Shown here one piece after another: positions 16,828 to 26,600 of a DNA stretch of 33,434 nt. Position 1 is the first letter of the stretch; each line of letters starts with the position of its first letter. The notes below the pieces were generated by a model that was given only the letters and a program-made list of their open reading frames with translations, made no database searches and was not told where the DNA came from. The stretch is from positions 1 to 33,434 of the forward strand of contig JABFRG010001241.1 in the NCBI GenBank assembly GCA_013141295.1. Reading direction: 5' to 3'. The position numbers and the translations under genes were made by a program. Origin of the DNA: Polyangiaceae bacterium (lineage in GTDB: Bacteria > Myxococcota_A > Polyangia > Polyangiales > Polyangiaceae).

Positions 16828-19684
16828 CGGCTACCTCTCGAACATAACGTTTGCCGCCGTCGGCGGTCTCGATGCGTACCCGGAATGGCAACTTCGGAAG
16901 GTGAGTCTCCAGCTCCAGCGAGAACTTGCGGAAGGCGCGCGGTGAACCGAGCAGCTTCGCGGCCTCGGCCTCGGTGATGGATCCGTGCTTCTCGATGTGC
17001 AGGAACATCTTTCGCGCGCCCTCGTCGGCGATGGCTCCGGCCCAGCCCTCGGACCGCGGCGCTCGCTCTTCCTCCGGCGGCGGCGGGATGGTCGAGGCCT
17101 TGGCCGTCTTGGGGGGAAGCGCGGTGGTGCCCAACACCGAGTACCACTGCTCGGGCACCGCGCTCTGCACCCGCTCTACGCTGTCGGGGTGGAATATCTC
17201 CACGCGCGCGAGATCGTCGGTCGGCCCCTCGAGGCCGAAGAACACCTCCGTCCACGCCTCGGTGACGGGTAGCTGAATGCGACCGGTTCGAAGCTCGCCG
17301 GGAGTGGTGACGTGCTTGAAGACGACGCGAATGTCGTCGCGTCCTGCCACCCGCAGGCTGATGTCGACCTTCCGCGGGGCCGCAAATCCCAGGCTGGTGG
17401 TCGTTTGCTTGGCAAAGCACAGGCGAACCTTGAGCCGGTGCGAGCCGAGCACGTCGTCCTGCGTCTGCACCTCCACGGCGTACTCCGAGTAGCCGCCCTG
17501 CTCGGCGCGCTTGCGGGTCACCGTGAGCACCGGAATCACGCGCTCTTGCGGACTGTTGCCGCCGTGCGCGAAGGTGGCACCGGCGTTGCCACTGGCGAAC
17601 ATCGCGGTATCGGTGCGAAACAGCAGGAATCCGGCGACGCCATCGTATCCCAGCGACGACACCGAGACGTTCACCATGCCGTCCTCGGCCCGCGGGTGCG
17701 CGTCGAGAATGTGGCGACGGCTGCGGCCGGCCTTGTCATCGTAGGGCTGTATCTTCGTGGTCTCGTCTTGGAGCAAGAATCCGTGATCGGCGGTGAACAC
17801 GAAGTTCTTTACCCCGGCGAGCTGCAGGTGGTGCCAGGCGGCCTTGATCTGCCGTAGCGTCGATTCGAAGGTGGGCAGCCCCACGTTGGCTTCGCCGGCA
17901 TCGTCGATCTCCTTGGAATGAACCACGATGAGCGCGTGCGCACGCACCTGCGAGGTCAGCTTTTCGGTGGTGGCGTCGCATACGTCGACGAGTCGCAGCG
18001 AAAGGGCGCGCTTGCCCACGCTGCGCATGCCCATGGCGCGCGCACGGTCGTCTGGCTCTCGTACGGTGTACTCGCCGGTTTTGAAGCCGCCGAAGGCCCC
18101 GGCGACGGCGAGGCGCTCGCCCTTGGCCACCGGCGCGAGCACGTTCATCCCCACAGAAGTGATGCTCGGAAGCTCCGCCAACCGCGGCTTCAGGTCGACA
18201 ACGGTGCCCGCGCCACTCAGCTCCTCCACGAGCTCGGTGGCCATCTCGTAGCGGAAGGCATCGATGAGGAATACAGCGACCTTCTCGCCCTTCTCTGTTC
18301 CTTGCGTGAGCGGGTGAACCACCTGCTCGAACAGATTCCGCTGTCGCAGCTCGGGACTGGGCAGGAAGCCGCCGTCCGTGCACAGCGTCGCGAAGTCGGC
18401 GCACAGAGCGTCGGCCCAGTCGCGATGCGCCTGCCGCAGCTCGGTGACCAGTTCGCGGAGCGACGAGTATTCGGGGAGCGTCGACGTAAGCAGCGCGAGG
18501 CGCCGTTGCTCGAAGCGGCGATGCGCGCGGTCCACCTCGAAGGCTCCGGCGGCGTAGCGTTCCGCGGCGTCGTCTACGCTGCGCGCGCCCGCGAGGGGCC
18601 GCGGATGGCGCGCGAGAGCGGCCCCGAGCTCCGCAGCTTCCTCCACCAGCGTCCACGACCAGCGACGCTCGCGATCGCGCTGAATCCAGAAGGATCTGTC
18701 GCCGGCGCGCGCCGCACACCACTCCTTGGCTTTGGCCCACTGCTGGCTGCGCAGCGCCTCCACCGCGCCGCGAAGGACGCGAACCTCCTCTTCCTTGAAG
18801 GTGTCAATCTGACCCAGGTCCTCGGGCGTCATCGCGGCCAGCTCGGTCTTGAAGAACTCCTCGACCTCGTTGGCGATGCGCTCGTAGGCGTCGGCGTTGT
18901 CACGACGAATGCGCGCCGCCAGATCGCAGCAGGCCTTCACCAGGGGCGCCGAGAGGGACTTCAGCGGCAAGAGGTTGGGGTCGTGCGGCGGCCGCCGCAG
19001 ATCATGCACGTACTCCACCGCCAGAATCCACGCGCCGAGCTGGTGCAAGAGCCCGTCGAACGTCGACCTCTGGGCGGAGGGGTAGTAGCGCGTCCACGCC
19101 TCGTCCATGCCCGTGAGCCGATGCACGTAGGCCAGGAGCGGGCCGAGGCTGTCGGCCTTGGTGAGATGAGACGAGGTCGGATTCGCCAGAGCCTCGGCGA
19201 GATCGATGGGGCGAAAGTTGGATTCGCTCACCGCGGCGCCCGCGACTGCCTCGGAGAGCCAGGTATCGGCGGCTTCGAGGCTGGGGCCGGTGGCCACGAA
19301 GGCGTCAACCTCGGCCGGCGCCACCCGGGCGGTGGCTGTCTCGCGAATCAAGCTATCGAGGCCCTTTCGGTAGCGGACCCCTGCCTCGTACAGCTCGAGG
19401 AGCGGCGTCGCACGGATCGAAAGCTCGGTGAAGCCCGGCATGTGGACGAGCAGCGGCTGGTTGTCGAGGCCGTTGCCAAACTCCTCGAGCTTGAACAGGA
19501 GGTCGAGAAAGCTGCCGCGGAAGCCGAGCACCGGGAAGGGAAACGCGCCCTGTGCGTGCTTTGCAGCGAGGTCGTCTGCGAACTGCGTGTAGGACGCATC
19601 CTTGTCGAGCCACACCACGATGCCTTTGCGCCGTAGCTCGCCGAGAACTTCCTGCTCCATCGCCGCCGATACGGGTCCGTTCAT
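16820..19684 (-). CDS. pglZ: BREX alkaline-phosphatase-fold protein PglZ
   Basis: This 954-residue protein carries the PglZ catalytic core: VAVFLIDAFRYEMA near residue 470, which holds the nucleophile region of the alkaline-phosphatase superfamily, and FTADHGFLL near 629, a metal-binding Asp/His motif. The N-terminal 450 residues are a helical BREX-specific region (VVWLDKD near residue 25), and the C-terminus ends in a helical and beta-rich extension. PglZ is required for BREX defence and for host methylation by PglX in characterised systems. The ATG at 19684 is the first start after a 230-base non-coding stretch that separates it from the second pglX, so it may have its own promoter or processed transcript. 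Confidence 0.93.
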   Translation of the reverse strand: MNGPVSAAMEQEVLGELRRKGIVVWLDKDASYTQFADDLAAKHAQGAFPFPVLGFRGSFLDLLFKLEEFGNGLDNQPLLVHMPGFTELSIRATPLLELYEAGVRYRKGLDSLIRETATARVAPAEVDAFVATGPSLEAADTWLSEAVAGAAVSESNFRPIDLAEALANPTSSHLTKADSLGPLLAYVHRLTGMDEAWTRYYPSAQRSTFDGLLHQLGAWILAVEYVHDLRRPPHDPNLLPLKSLSAPLVKACCDLAARIRRDNADAYERIANEVEEFFKTELAAMTPEDLGQIDTFKEEEVRVLRGAVEALRSQQWAKAKEWCAARAGDRSFWIQRDRERRWSWTLVEEAAELGAALARHPRPLAGARSVDDAAERYAAGAFEVDRAHRRFEQRRLALLTSTLPEYSSLRELVTELRQAHRDWADALCADFATLCTDGGFLPSPELRQRNLFEQVVHPLTQGTEKGEKVAVFLIDAFRYEMATELVEELSGAGTVVDLKPRLAELPSITSVGMNVLAPVAKGERLAVAGAFGGFKTGEYTVREPDDRARAMGMRSVGKRALSLRLVDVCDATTEKLTSQVRAHALIVVHSKEIDDAGEANVGLPTFESTLRQIKAAWHHLQLAGVKNFVFTADHGFLLQDETTKIQPYDDKAGRSRRHILDAHPRAEDGMVNVSVSSLGYDGVAGFLLFRTDTAMFASGNAGATFAHGGNSPQERVIPVLTVTRKRAEQGGYSEYAVEVQTQDDVLGSHRLKVRLCFAKQTTTSLGFAAPRKVDISLRVAGRDDIRVVFKHVTTPGELRTGRIQLPVTEAWTEVFFGLEGPTDDLARVEIFHPDSVERVQSAVPEQWYSVLGTTALPPKTAKASTIPPPPEEERAPRSEGWAGAIADEGARKMFLHIEKHGSITEAEAAKLLGSPRAFRKFSLELETHLPKLPFRVRIETADGGKRYVREVADD

Positions 19685-19914
19685 GGCTCACTTTTGGGTC
19701 GAAGGCCCCGTACCTTGTTCTCGTGGAGTTTGGTCTTCACGCTACCTTGATCTCCGGCGGAATCGGAGACGGCTCGGGAATTGCCTGGCATGCGCAGTCT
19801 CCTCCGCACGTGGGTGTGCACCCACCACCGGAAGTTGGCGGCATGGTTTCGACCCAAGTGCCGCAATTTCGGGCAGTTCGAACCATCCGGAATTTCCGGA
19901 TGGTTGCCCCAGGG
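19685..19914 (-). promoter_or_regulatory. Structured 230-base spacer between the second pglX and pglZ
   Basis: This is the longest gap inside an otherwise tightly packed block. It contains several inverted repeats: TCTCCG/CGGAGA (19751-19769), GTGGGTG/CACCCAC (19810-19825), a looser TTGGCGGCA/TGCCGCAA pair (about 19833-19867), and the perfect palindrome at 19881-19905. None is followed by a T-run in the minus direction, so simple intrinsic termination is unlikely. It may hold a promoter for pglZ-brxD-brxHI, a processing site or a structured RNA. Confidence 0.45.
19881..19905. promoter_or_regulatory. Perfect 12-bp-arm palindrome after the second pglX
   Basis: AACCATCCGGAA (19881-19892) and TTCCGGATGGTT (19894-19905) are exact reverse complements separated by a single T. 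It lies nine bases beyond the stop codon of the second pglX, and no U-tract follows on the transcript. The near-continuous symmetry suits a dimeric protein-binding site. As RNA it could act as a stabilising or processing hairpin. Confidence 0.6.
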
Positions 19915-22900
19915 TCAGGCGTCATCGCTCTCCTCCTCCTGGCCTAGGAGCGGTCCTTCGCCTTCATCGGCTTCGTCGGCCTTGGCGCTCTTCCTGGCGC
20001 GGCGCTTAGCTTCCTTGGCGACAAGCTCGGCGGCCGCGGTGGCGTGGTCCGCGAGGAACTTGGCGCGGGCGGCGTCAGGGCCAGGCTCGTCGATGGTGAA
20101 GTCCTGGCGAATCTCGTCTTGCAGGCGAAGCTCCCAGGCGTACGCCTTGGCCGGGTGCAGCTCCCAGAAGCACTTGTGGGCCACGGCGAGGGACGGATCC
20201 TCGTGGCACTTCTTCTTCACGCGGGTCGGGAAATAGCGGGCCGCCAGGTGGGACCAGTCGTAGTCCTTCTTGCCCTGCGCGTTGGCCAGCTCCTTCCACC
20301 ACTTCTTCGGCTCCTTCCACTGCGGCTCGAGGAGCGGCCACAGCGCGGCGCTGTTGACCATCACGCCGTCGTCGAGGTCCATGGTGTAGCGGGCGTCGAC
20401 CTCGCGCTTCGTGGTCTTGTCGTCCGCCGGCGGCGGTCCCCTCTCGGCGATTTCCGTCACCTTGGCGATGAAGTCGTTGAGCTCTTCGAGGAGCTTCTGC
20501 ACTTCCGTGAATCGCTTCTCGGTCGCACCCTTGCCGCGACCTTCGCGGCGCGCATCTCGTAGGTCAACCAGCTCGCCCTCTAGCACACGGCGCTCCGGGC
20601 CCAGGTGCTCCGCGACGAGAACCGAGAGAGTCTCCGGTTCGAAGCGATGTACGCAGACGTAGGCGACGTAGGTTCGCTTTGACGAAGAAAGCGGAAGGTA
20701 TATCGGACGGCCCTCATACATTGCACGGTGCTGAGCGAAGAAGAATTTGCGCAGATACGAGGAGAGGTCGGCGCCTGGGGAGATCCTCTCGCCAAGATCC
20801 GTCCACGCCTGCCGCAGGGGAGTGCACGTCTCGTGACCGAGCGTCTGAGAAGCGGGACTCAACAGGAGAATCCCATCAGGAACATGCGACTCCTGGTGAG
20901 TTGCAAACCCGCCGCGGCTCGAGAGGCGTCCGAGGCAAACGCCAAGGCACTGCGAAATGGTGTGCCATAGCTCGGGTTCGTCTTCACCGAGCAGAATTTC
21001 TGGTAAGGGCTCGCCCTCGGCACGGTCCACCGCCGTCTGCGCCCAACGTTTTGCGCCAGACCACGATGACCGCCCAACGAAACGATAGTCCACAGAGAGT
21101 TCGTTCCCCCACTCGTGTTGACTGAATGAGGCCCGGAGCGTCGAGAGGATTGTGTCTGTACCCGCAACGGGAGCAAACGGAAGGCGCCTAACGTCGCCAA
21201 GCTGAAAGTTGATGGTTGGATTCAGAGCTGAAGCAAGCTCGCGAACGACCGTCCTATTCAGTGCGCAAACGAGCTCCTCTGCGCTGGCGCGAAGGGGGAA
21301 CACCGAGGCACCAGAGACGTCGCGAACGCAGCGCACACCATGCATCCGGGTTCCAAACCTGTTGCCGATCGTGGTGTACGCAACCCCGAGGTCGGGATCC
21401 CGCTGGGGACGAACGTTCGGCAACAGAACGCGTAGCTCCAGGGAAGCCTGCTCTGCACGCAGTAGCCATCGGTAGGGCTCAATCCACTCACGACCCTCGG
21501 CCCCCTTGATGTACGGCAACAACCCTGCGTCTCGATCGCCCGTTGCGGCGCGGCTCGCAACCTCAGGAGAAACTTCCCAAACGGCGCGAAGGAATCTGTC
21601 GTTGTTGGTCGTCGCTATGCCCCCCTCACACCGAGCAACTTCGCCAATTTTCTGCAGCTCGGCGTAGCGCTCCATGAACTCACGTTCAAGCCAAAACAAG
21701 ATCGGCGCGCCTTGGATGCGCGAGAACACGGCACCGTCGAAGGGAACATAGTTAGACGACTCCGCAAGCGCCCTCGCGATGTCGACCGTCTGGTGTGAGG
21801 TAATGGCGTCCCTGCTTCCAACACGAGCGGCCAACGACATACCGCCTTGGGTCGCGGTCGGAGATGCGACGACCATCGCCGACTGAATCAACTTCGACGC
21901 TCGGCGAAACGCCCCCTTTCCGACGTCGGCGAGGAGCAGAATCTGTCCGCGGAGAAGACGTTCTCTCGTATCCTGAAAGGAGCTCAGGAACATCCAGTTC
22001 GATAGGGCTACGAACGCGATCAACCCATCGGGCTTGCACAGCTCGATCGAGCGCTGCACGAAAGCGGCAAAAAGGTCAGTATTGTCGCCGAACGCTTCCG
22101 CAAGCACCTCAGCAGGTAGCTCAATCTTCGCCGTTGCGAGATAGGGCGGGTTGAAAGCGACGACATCGTACCGCCCCTCGACGAGCAGCGCGCGCAAACG
22201 GACGCCTGCGGCGAGCTGCGCTCCGTCAAATCGTACGCCTAGGTCATTCGCGCGCGTACGAGACGCGAGGAATCGTTCGAGGCTGGAAGCGGGTTCGGAG
22301 AGCAACGCCGGTTGAGCCGCACGGTCGGAGTTGAACCGCATGAGACTCCCGCGGACCCCGACGTGCCGAAGTTCCGCCACCGCATCGGCGAGCTCGGGCC
22401 CATCGGAGGGGAACGCATCCGCGAGCGCGCTAAGGGCTGGGTCACCATCCTTCAGGCCATCTAGGTCAAATTCCGTCGCCACCAAATTCATTGGGGGAAT
22501 ACGGCCATTGGGAGCAAGCCGACGCGCCTTCAAGTAGAGCACCGCCGCGGTGATCTGGACTGCGCGACTGTCGATGTCCACCCCGTGAAGGTTGTGCCGG
22601 AGAATCGCGTCCACGATCGCGCCGTTGCATACTTCTACGCCCCTGTCTCGAGCCTCCTCTCGGTAGAGCGGAACCAGAAGGTCAAAGGCACCAGCGAGAA
22701 AGTGGCCGCTGCCGCAGGCGGGGTCTAGCAACCTCAGGTCGGCGAGCGATGCTGGCAGGCTTTCCGCGGAGGCAGTCACCGCATCAGCAACGAACATCGG
22801 CCACCCGCTGGGCGGTTGCGCTGGCGATCGCGTATCCGACGTAGAACGCGCGCGTCTCATGGCGAGGGCCATGCGTCCGAGGCTGTTCTGGAGCAACCAC

Positions 22901-23625
22901 TCCACCATGTATTGTTCGGTGAACAGCTGTGTTTTTGACGCGATTTCGTGCGGCTCGACCCTACCCCTCGGGCCAACACGCTCGTCGATCGCCTCCCGAC
23001 GAGGATCGTTCCAGAACTGGTAAACCCACCCAAGGCTCGTGTCGTCGTGCCAAACGCTGTCGAGCTCTGGGGCATTCAAGATTCCGATCACCTGGCGCAG
23101 GGCCGCAGCCGAGAGCAGGAAGTAGCGCTCGAGGGGCGTCTCCCCATACAAGCCAGGTAGGTCGATGGCGAGCTCCGCAAAGACAAGGGAGAGGAGGAAG
23201 TCGAGCCCTTCGTAGTCGTCTCGCCCGTGTACGCCGGCGAGAGTCGGTGCGTGCTCTCGGAACTCGAGATAGCCCCGGCTCGTCCACCCACCAGAGAGTA
23301 CCGGAGGGCGCGAGATGCCGCACGCCTCTAGCTGTCGCAAGAGAAACAGGCGTAAGAGCGCGGTGGACGCGATCTCCGATTCGGCTGAGCAGCTTGCCGA
23401 CTGGGTCTGTTGGCCACGTCCGCGGGCTCGAGCTCGTTCGGCGCCCCACGCTTCGAAGCGCAAGCGCAGCACCAAGTCCCGGTGCTCAAGCCCGGCATGG
23501 TCTGCCGCCACCGACAGGCGAAACCTCCGCTCCAGCTGCTGATGCAGGTCTGCTTCCAGAATTGTGCGAAGGCATCGCACGCTGGTCGACAGCGCCTCCA
23601 TCGCCTCTACTGCCATCTCAGGCAT
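19915..23625 (-). CDS. pglX: BREX adenine-specific methyltransferase PglX, second copy
   Basis: This 1236-residue paralogue of the preceding pglX has motif I DPACGSG near residue 300 and motif IV NPPY near 491, the N6-adenine methyltransferase pair. The N-terminal region (RRFRLSV, SRGYLEFRE, MVEWLLQNSLG) and the last 210 residues align with the first copy. Over a 159-residue C-terminal stretch only 10 residues differ, whereas the catalytic and specificity regions are much more diverged. Methylation of a host motif would mark self DNA. Several starts are possible: TTG 23664, ATG 23631, ATG 23625 and ATG 23616. I chose 23625 because of a GCAGGA at suitable spacing. The stop of the first copy (23618-23620) lies inside this start region. 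Lines around 20,900-21,500 drop to about 50% GC, suggesting an acquired specificity domain. Confidence 0.9.
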   Translation of the reverse strand: MPEMAVEAMEALSTSVRCLRTILEADLHQQLERRFRLSVAADHAGLEHRDLVLRLRFEAWGAERARARGRGQQTQSASCSAESEIASTALLRLFLLRQLEACGISRPPVLSGGWTSRGYLEFREHAPTLAGVHGRDDYEGLDFLLSLVFAELAIDLPGLYGETPLERYFLLSAAALRQVIGILNAPELDSVWHDDTSLGWVYQFWNDPRREAIDERVGPRGRVEPHEIASKTQLFTEQYMVEWLLQNSLGRMALAMRRARSTSDTRSPAQPPSGWPMFVADAVTASAESLPASLADLRLLDPACGSGHFLAGAFDLLVPLYREEARDRGVEVCNGAIVDAILRHNLHGVDIDSRAVQITAAVLYLKARRLAPNGRIPPMNLVATEFDLDGLKDGDPALSALADAFPSDGPELADAVAELRHVGVRGSLMRFNSDRAAQPALLSEPASSLERFLASRTRANDLGVRFDGAQLAAGVRLRALLVEGRYDVVAFNPPYLATAKIELPAEVLAEAFGDNTDLFAAFVQRSIELCKPDGLIAFVALSNWMFLSSFQDTRERLLRGQILLLADVGKGAFRRASKLIQSAMVVASPTATQGGMSLAARVGSRDAITSHQTVDIARALAESSNYVPFDGAVFSRIQGAPILFWLEREFMERYAELQKIGEVARCEGGIATTNNDRFLRAVWEVSPEVASRAATGDRDAGLLPYIKGAEGREWIEPYRWLLRAEQASLELRVLLPNVRPQRDPDLGVAYTTIGNRFGTRMHGVRCVRDVSGASVFPLRASAEELVCALNRTVVRELASALNPTINFQLGDVRRLPFAPVAGTDTILSTLRASFSQHEWGNELSVDYRFVGRSSWSGAKRWAQTAVDRAEGEPLPEILLGEDEPELWHTISQCLGVCLGRLSSRGGFATHQESHVPDGILLLSPASQTLGHETCTPLRQAWTDLGERISPGADLSSYLRKFFFAQHRAMYEGRPIYLPLSSSKRTYVAYVCVHRFEPETLSVLVAEHLGPERRVLEGELVDLRDARREGRGKGATEKRFTEVQKLLEELNDFIAKVTEIAERGPPPADDKTTKREVDARYTMDLDDGVMVNSAALWPLLEPQWKEPKKWWKELANAQGKKDYDWSHLAARYFPTRVKKKCHEDPSLAVAHKCFWELHPAKAYAWELRLQDEIRQDFTIDEPGPDAARAKFLADHATAAAELVAKEAKRRARKSAKADEADEGEGPLLGQEEESDDA
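20005..20522 (-). repeat. Direct repeat: C-terminal coding block of the second pglX
   Basis: This block aligns without gaps to 23714-24231 at a constant offset of 3709 bases. In the sampled 60 bases at 20101-20160, 54 match. It codes for the shared PglX C-terminal region (KRFTEVQKLLEELNDFIAKV onwards). Same orientation and length make it a plausible substrate for homologous recombination. Confidence 0.85.
22877..22956 (-). repeat. Second pglX homology block (N-terminal side), second copy
   Basis: Eighty bases coding for the EIASKTQ-FTE-YMVEWLLQNSLG region match 26802-26881 at 69 positions, without gaps. Together with the C-terminal block it flanks the diverged catalytic and specificity region. 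Confidence 0.75.
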
Positions 23626-26600
23626 CCGCATCCTGCCATTGTTCTTGGCTCTCGGACTCTTCAAACGCTATGTCTGCCTGCTCAGGCGCTGGCGTATTCT
23701 TCTTTGCGCGCCTCTTCGCCTCCTTGGCGTCAATCTCCGCGGCCTCCGCGGCGTGGTCGGCGAGGAACTTGGCACGCGCGGCGTCCGAGCCTGGCTCGTC
23801 GATGGTGAAGTCCGGGCGAATCTCGTCCTGGAGCCGGAGCTCCCAGGCGTAAGCCTTGGCCGGGTGCAGCTCCCAGAAGCACTTGTGGGACACGGCAAGC
23901 GACGGGTCCTCGTGGCACTTCTTCTTCACGCGAGACGGGAAATAGCGGGCCGCGAGGTGGGACCAGTCGTAGTCCTTCTTGCCTTGCGCATTGGCCAACT
24001 CCTTCCACCACTTCTTCGGATCCTTCCACTGCGGCTCGAGGAGTGGCCAGAGCGCTCCGCTATTGACCATTACGCCGTCGTCGAGGTCCATGGTGTATCG
24101 AGCGTCGACCTCGCGCTTCGTGGTCTTGTCATCGACCGGCGACGGCCCCTTTTCGGCGATCTGCGTGACCTTCGCGATAAAGTCGTTGAGCTCTTCGAGG
24201 AGCTTCTGCACTTCCGTGAAGCGCTTCTCGGCCTTGCCCTTGTTCGTGCCCGAAGCCCGCGCCGCGCGGAGATCGTCCAGCTCGCCGTCGAGGCGACGCT
24301 TGGTTGGGACGAGGTGATCGGCGAGAAGATCGCTGAGAGTCGTGTCGGTCCACCGATGGATGGAAACGAAGGCTACGAAGCTCCGCTTGGCGGAGGAGAG
24401 CGGAAAGTAGATGGGCCGGTTTTCGTAGACCTTCTTGTGGTAGTCGAAGAAGGACTTGCGAAGATAGGTGGAGAGGTCGTCACCGTTGCCTACTGCTGCG
24501 CCGTGCTGAGCCCACGCTTCAGAGAGAGACTCTCCGATTGCGCGTTCTTCGAGAGAGACGAATAGTGTTCCTTCAGAGATTGATGGCTGACCGCCAGCAG
24601 GCGTAAAACGCCCAAGGGCAACCCCGATCGAGAATGAAACTATGGCCTCGGGCAAGCTCGGCTCGGGGAGTTGCCGAAAGGGTGACGGCTCACCCTGCCC
24701 CTCGTGGTCCACCGCGGCTTGTGCCCAACTCTGAACGCTCGCCCAGCTCGAGGGGCCGGGTTCACTGAACTCTGTGGAAGTCTCGCGATGAGATTCGTGA
24801 ATACCAAACATTTCCTCGACGCACGCAAAAATTGCCTCGGCATGAGGCACCTCGAACATGGGCAACCTGTTGACGTCGCCCACTTGAAAATGGACGGTGG
24901 GATTCAAGGACTCGAGGACATACTTGGCCCGACTAGAATTCATCAAACAGACCGTTTCGGCGGGATTCGGGGGATACAAAGATGCTGCCATTCCATCGAT
25001 CACGGCCCGCCAGCGGTGTGCGCGGCCAGAGAAGGACGCCCCGATCATTGAGAAGCCAACACCGTATCCAAAATATACTCGCTCGTTGCGAATCTGCCGC
25101 GAGTAGCTGCCATACAGATGTGCGGCCAGAACCTTGATTTGCAATCCGTTGCCGTACCAAACACAGACGTCGTCGCATGGGTCAATCCAGCAAATCCCCG
25201 CACTCCCCTTCATATACCTCGTCCAGGTGGTCTCGAGACTGGCCCGATACGGCACATTTGTTCGCGTGCTTAGGCAGGAGGCCCGGGCCACCTCCCAGTG
25301 TTTGCGAAGGAATCGGGCGTTGTTCCCGCTGTTCAGTCCGAACCGCGCCGGGCTCGTCTCTCCGAGCTTGGGAACGGCCGCGTACTGCGAGAGGAGACTC
25401 GGGCTCCACCAATACACAATGGGCTCACCTCCGATCACTTCGAAGCCACGCGGGTCGAAGTCGTGTCGCCCCAACTGAGCCAACAGCGCACCTCGCTTGC
25501 GCTTCGTGCGCTCGCGATCGTAGGACTTGTCGTCTAGCGGCGTTGGTTGCATCGCAACGCTCGGCACGCCGGGGTGCGGGGCGCGGCGGAACACCGGAGC
25601 GGCGACCGCGAGGACCTCGTTCGGCACATCGTCGAAGGCGCCGCGGTCGAAGTCCCCGATGGATCGCAAGTCGTTCTCCCTGAGCAGTCCCTTCCGCAGC
25701 TCCGCGAACTGGCCCAGGAACATCCAGCCGCGCATGGTGAGGAGCGCCGAGATTCCGCCACTTCGTGCGAGCTGCAGACCGCGCTCGAGAAACGCCGCGT
25801 ACAAGTCGGCCTTGCCCCGCGGATAGGTCGCAGCGACATATCCGAACGCATTCGTCTTGCTGGTGCCCTGATAGGGCGGGTTCCCCACGACCACGTCGTA
25901 CGTGCCTTCCTTGGCGATGCGCACGAGGCGCACCCCAGCGGCGAGCTGCTCGCCATCCAGCCGCAAGCCGAGGTCTTCGGACTTCGAGCACTTGCTCAGG
26001 AACTCTTCGAGCTTGTCGACGATGGTCGCCTTGGCCTGCTCGGCGGAGATCTTCACCTTCTTCTTCGGGAAGCCACCGAACAGGTCGCCCTGCCCGCGGG
26101 TGCGCTCGAACTCTAGCTCCACGTGCTTGATGGCATCCTCGACTGCGGCGTCCACCTTCAAGAGCGAGCCCAAGTAGTCGACCCCCGCGAGCGCGGTGAG
26201 CAGCTTGGTGGTCAGGTCCTCGGGAATTCCGGCCTGTTCCTTCAGCTCCCGGCGGAGCTGCACCACGGCCGCATCGTCTGCAGGCAAATTGCCGAGCTGC
26301 AGCACTGGCGCCACCAGGTTCAGGCGCTTGGGGTGCGCGCCCTTCGCGAGCGACTTGGCTTTGAGGTACAGCCCCGCAGCGGCGATCTGAATCGCGCGAG
26401 GGTCGATGTCGATGCCGAAGAGGTTGTTCTCCAGAATCGACTCGGCAATTTCCTTGTCGGTGATCGTCGTGCCATTGTGGCGGGCTTCTTCGCGGTACAG
26501 CGCGGCGAGCAGGCCGAAAGCGATGACCAAGAAGTGCCCACTCCCGCAGGCTGGGTCGAGGAGCTTGATGGCGTGAACGGACTCCGGCGCCTTCTCCACG

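Noticed and set aside
17918-19636. 572-codon plus-strand frame opposite pglZ
   Set aside because: Antisense shadow of a well-supported pglZ.
19681-19866. 61-codon minus-strand frame ending in a TGA that overlaps the pglZ ATG
   Set aside because: TTG start, no Shine-Dalgarno, no motif, and it runs through several inverted repeats. The stop/start overlap is probably chance.
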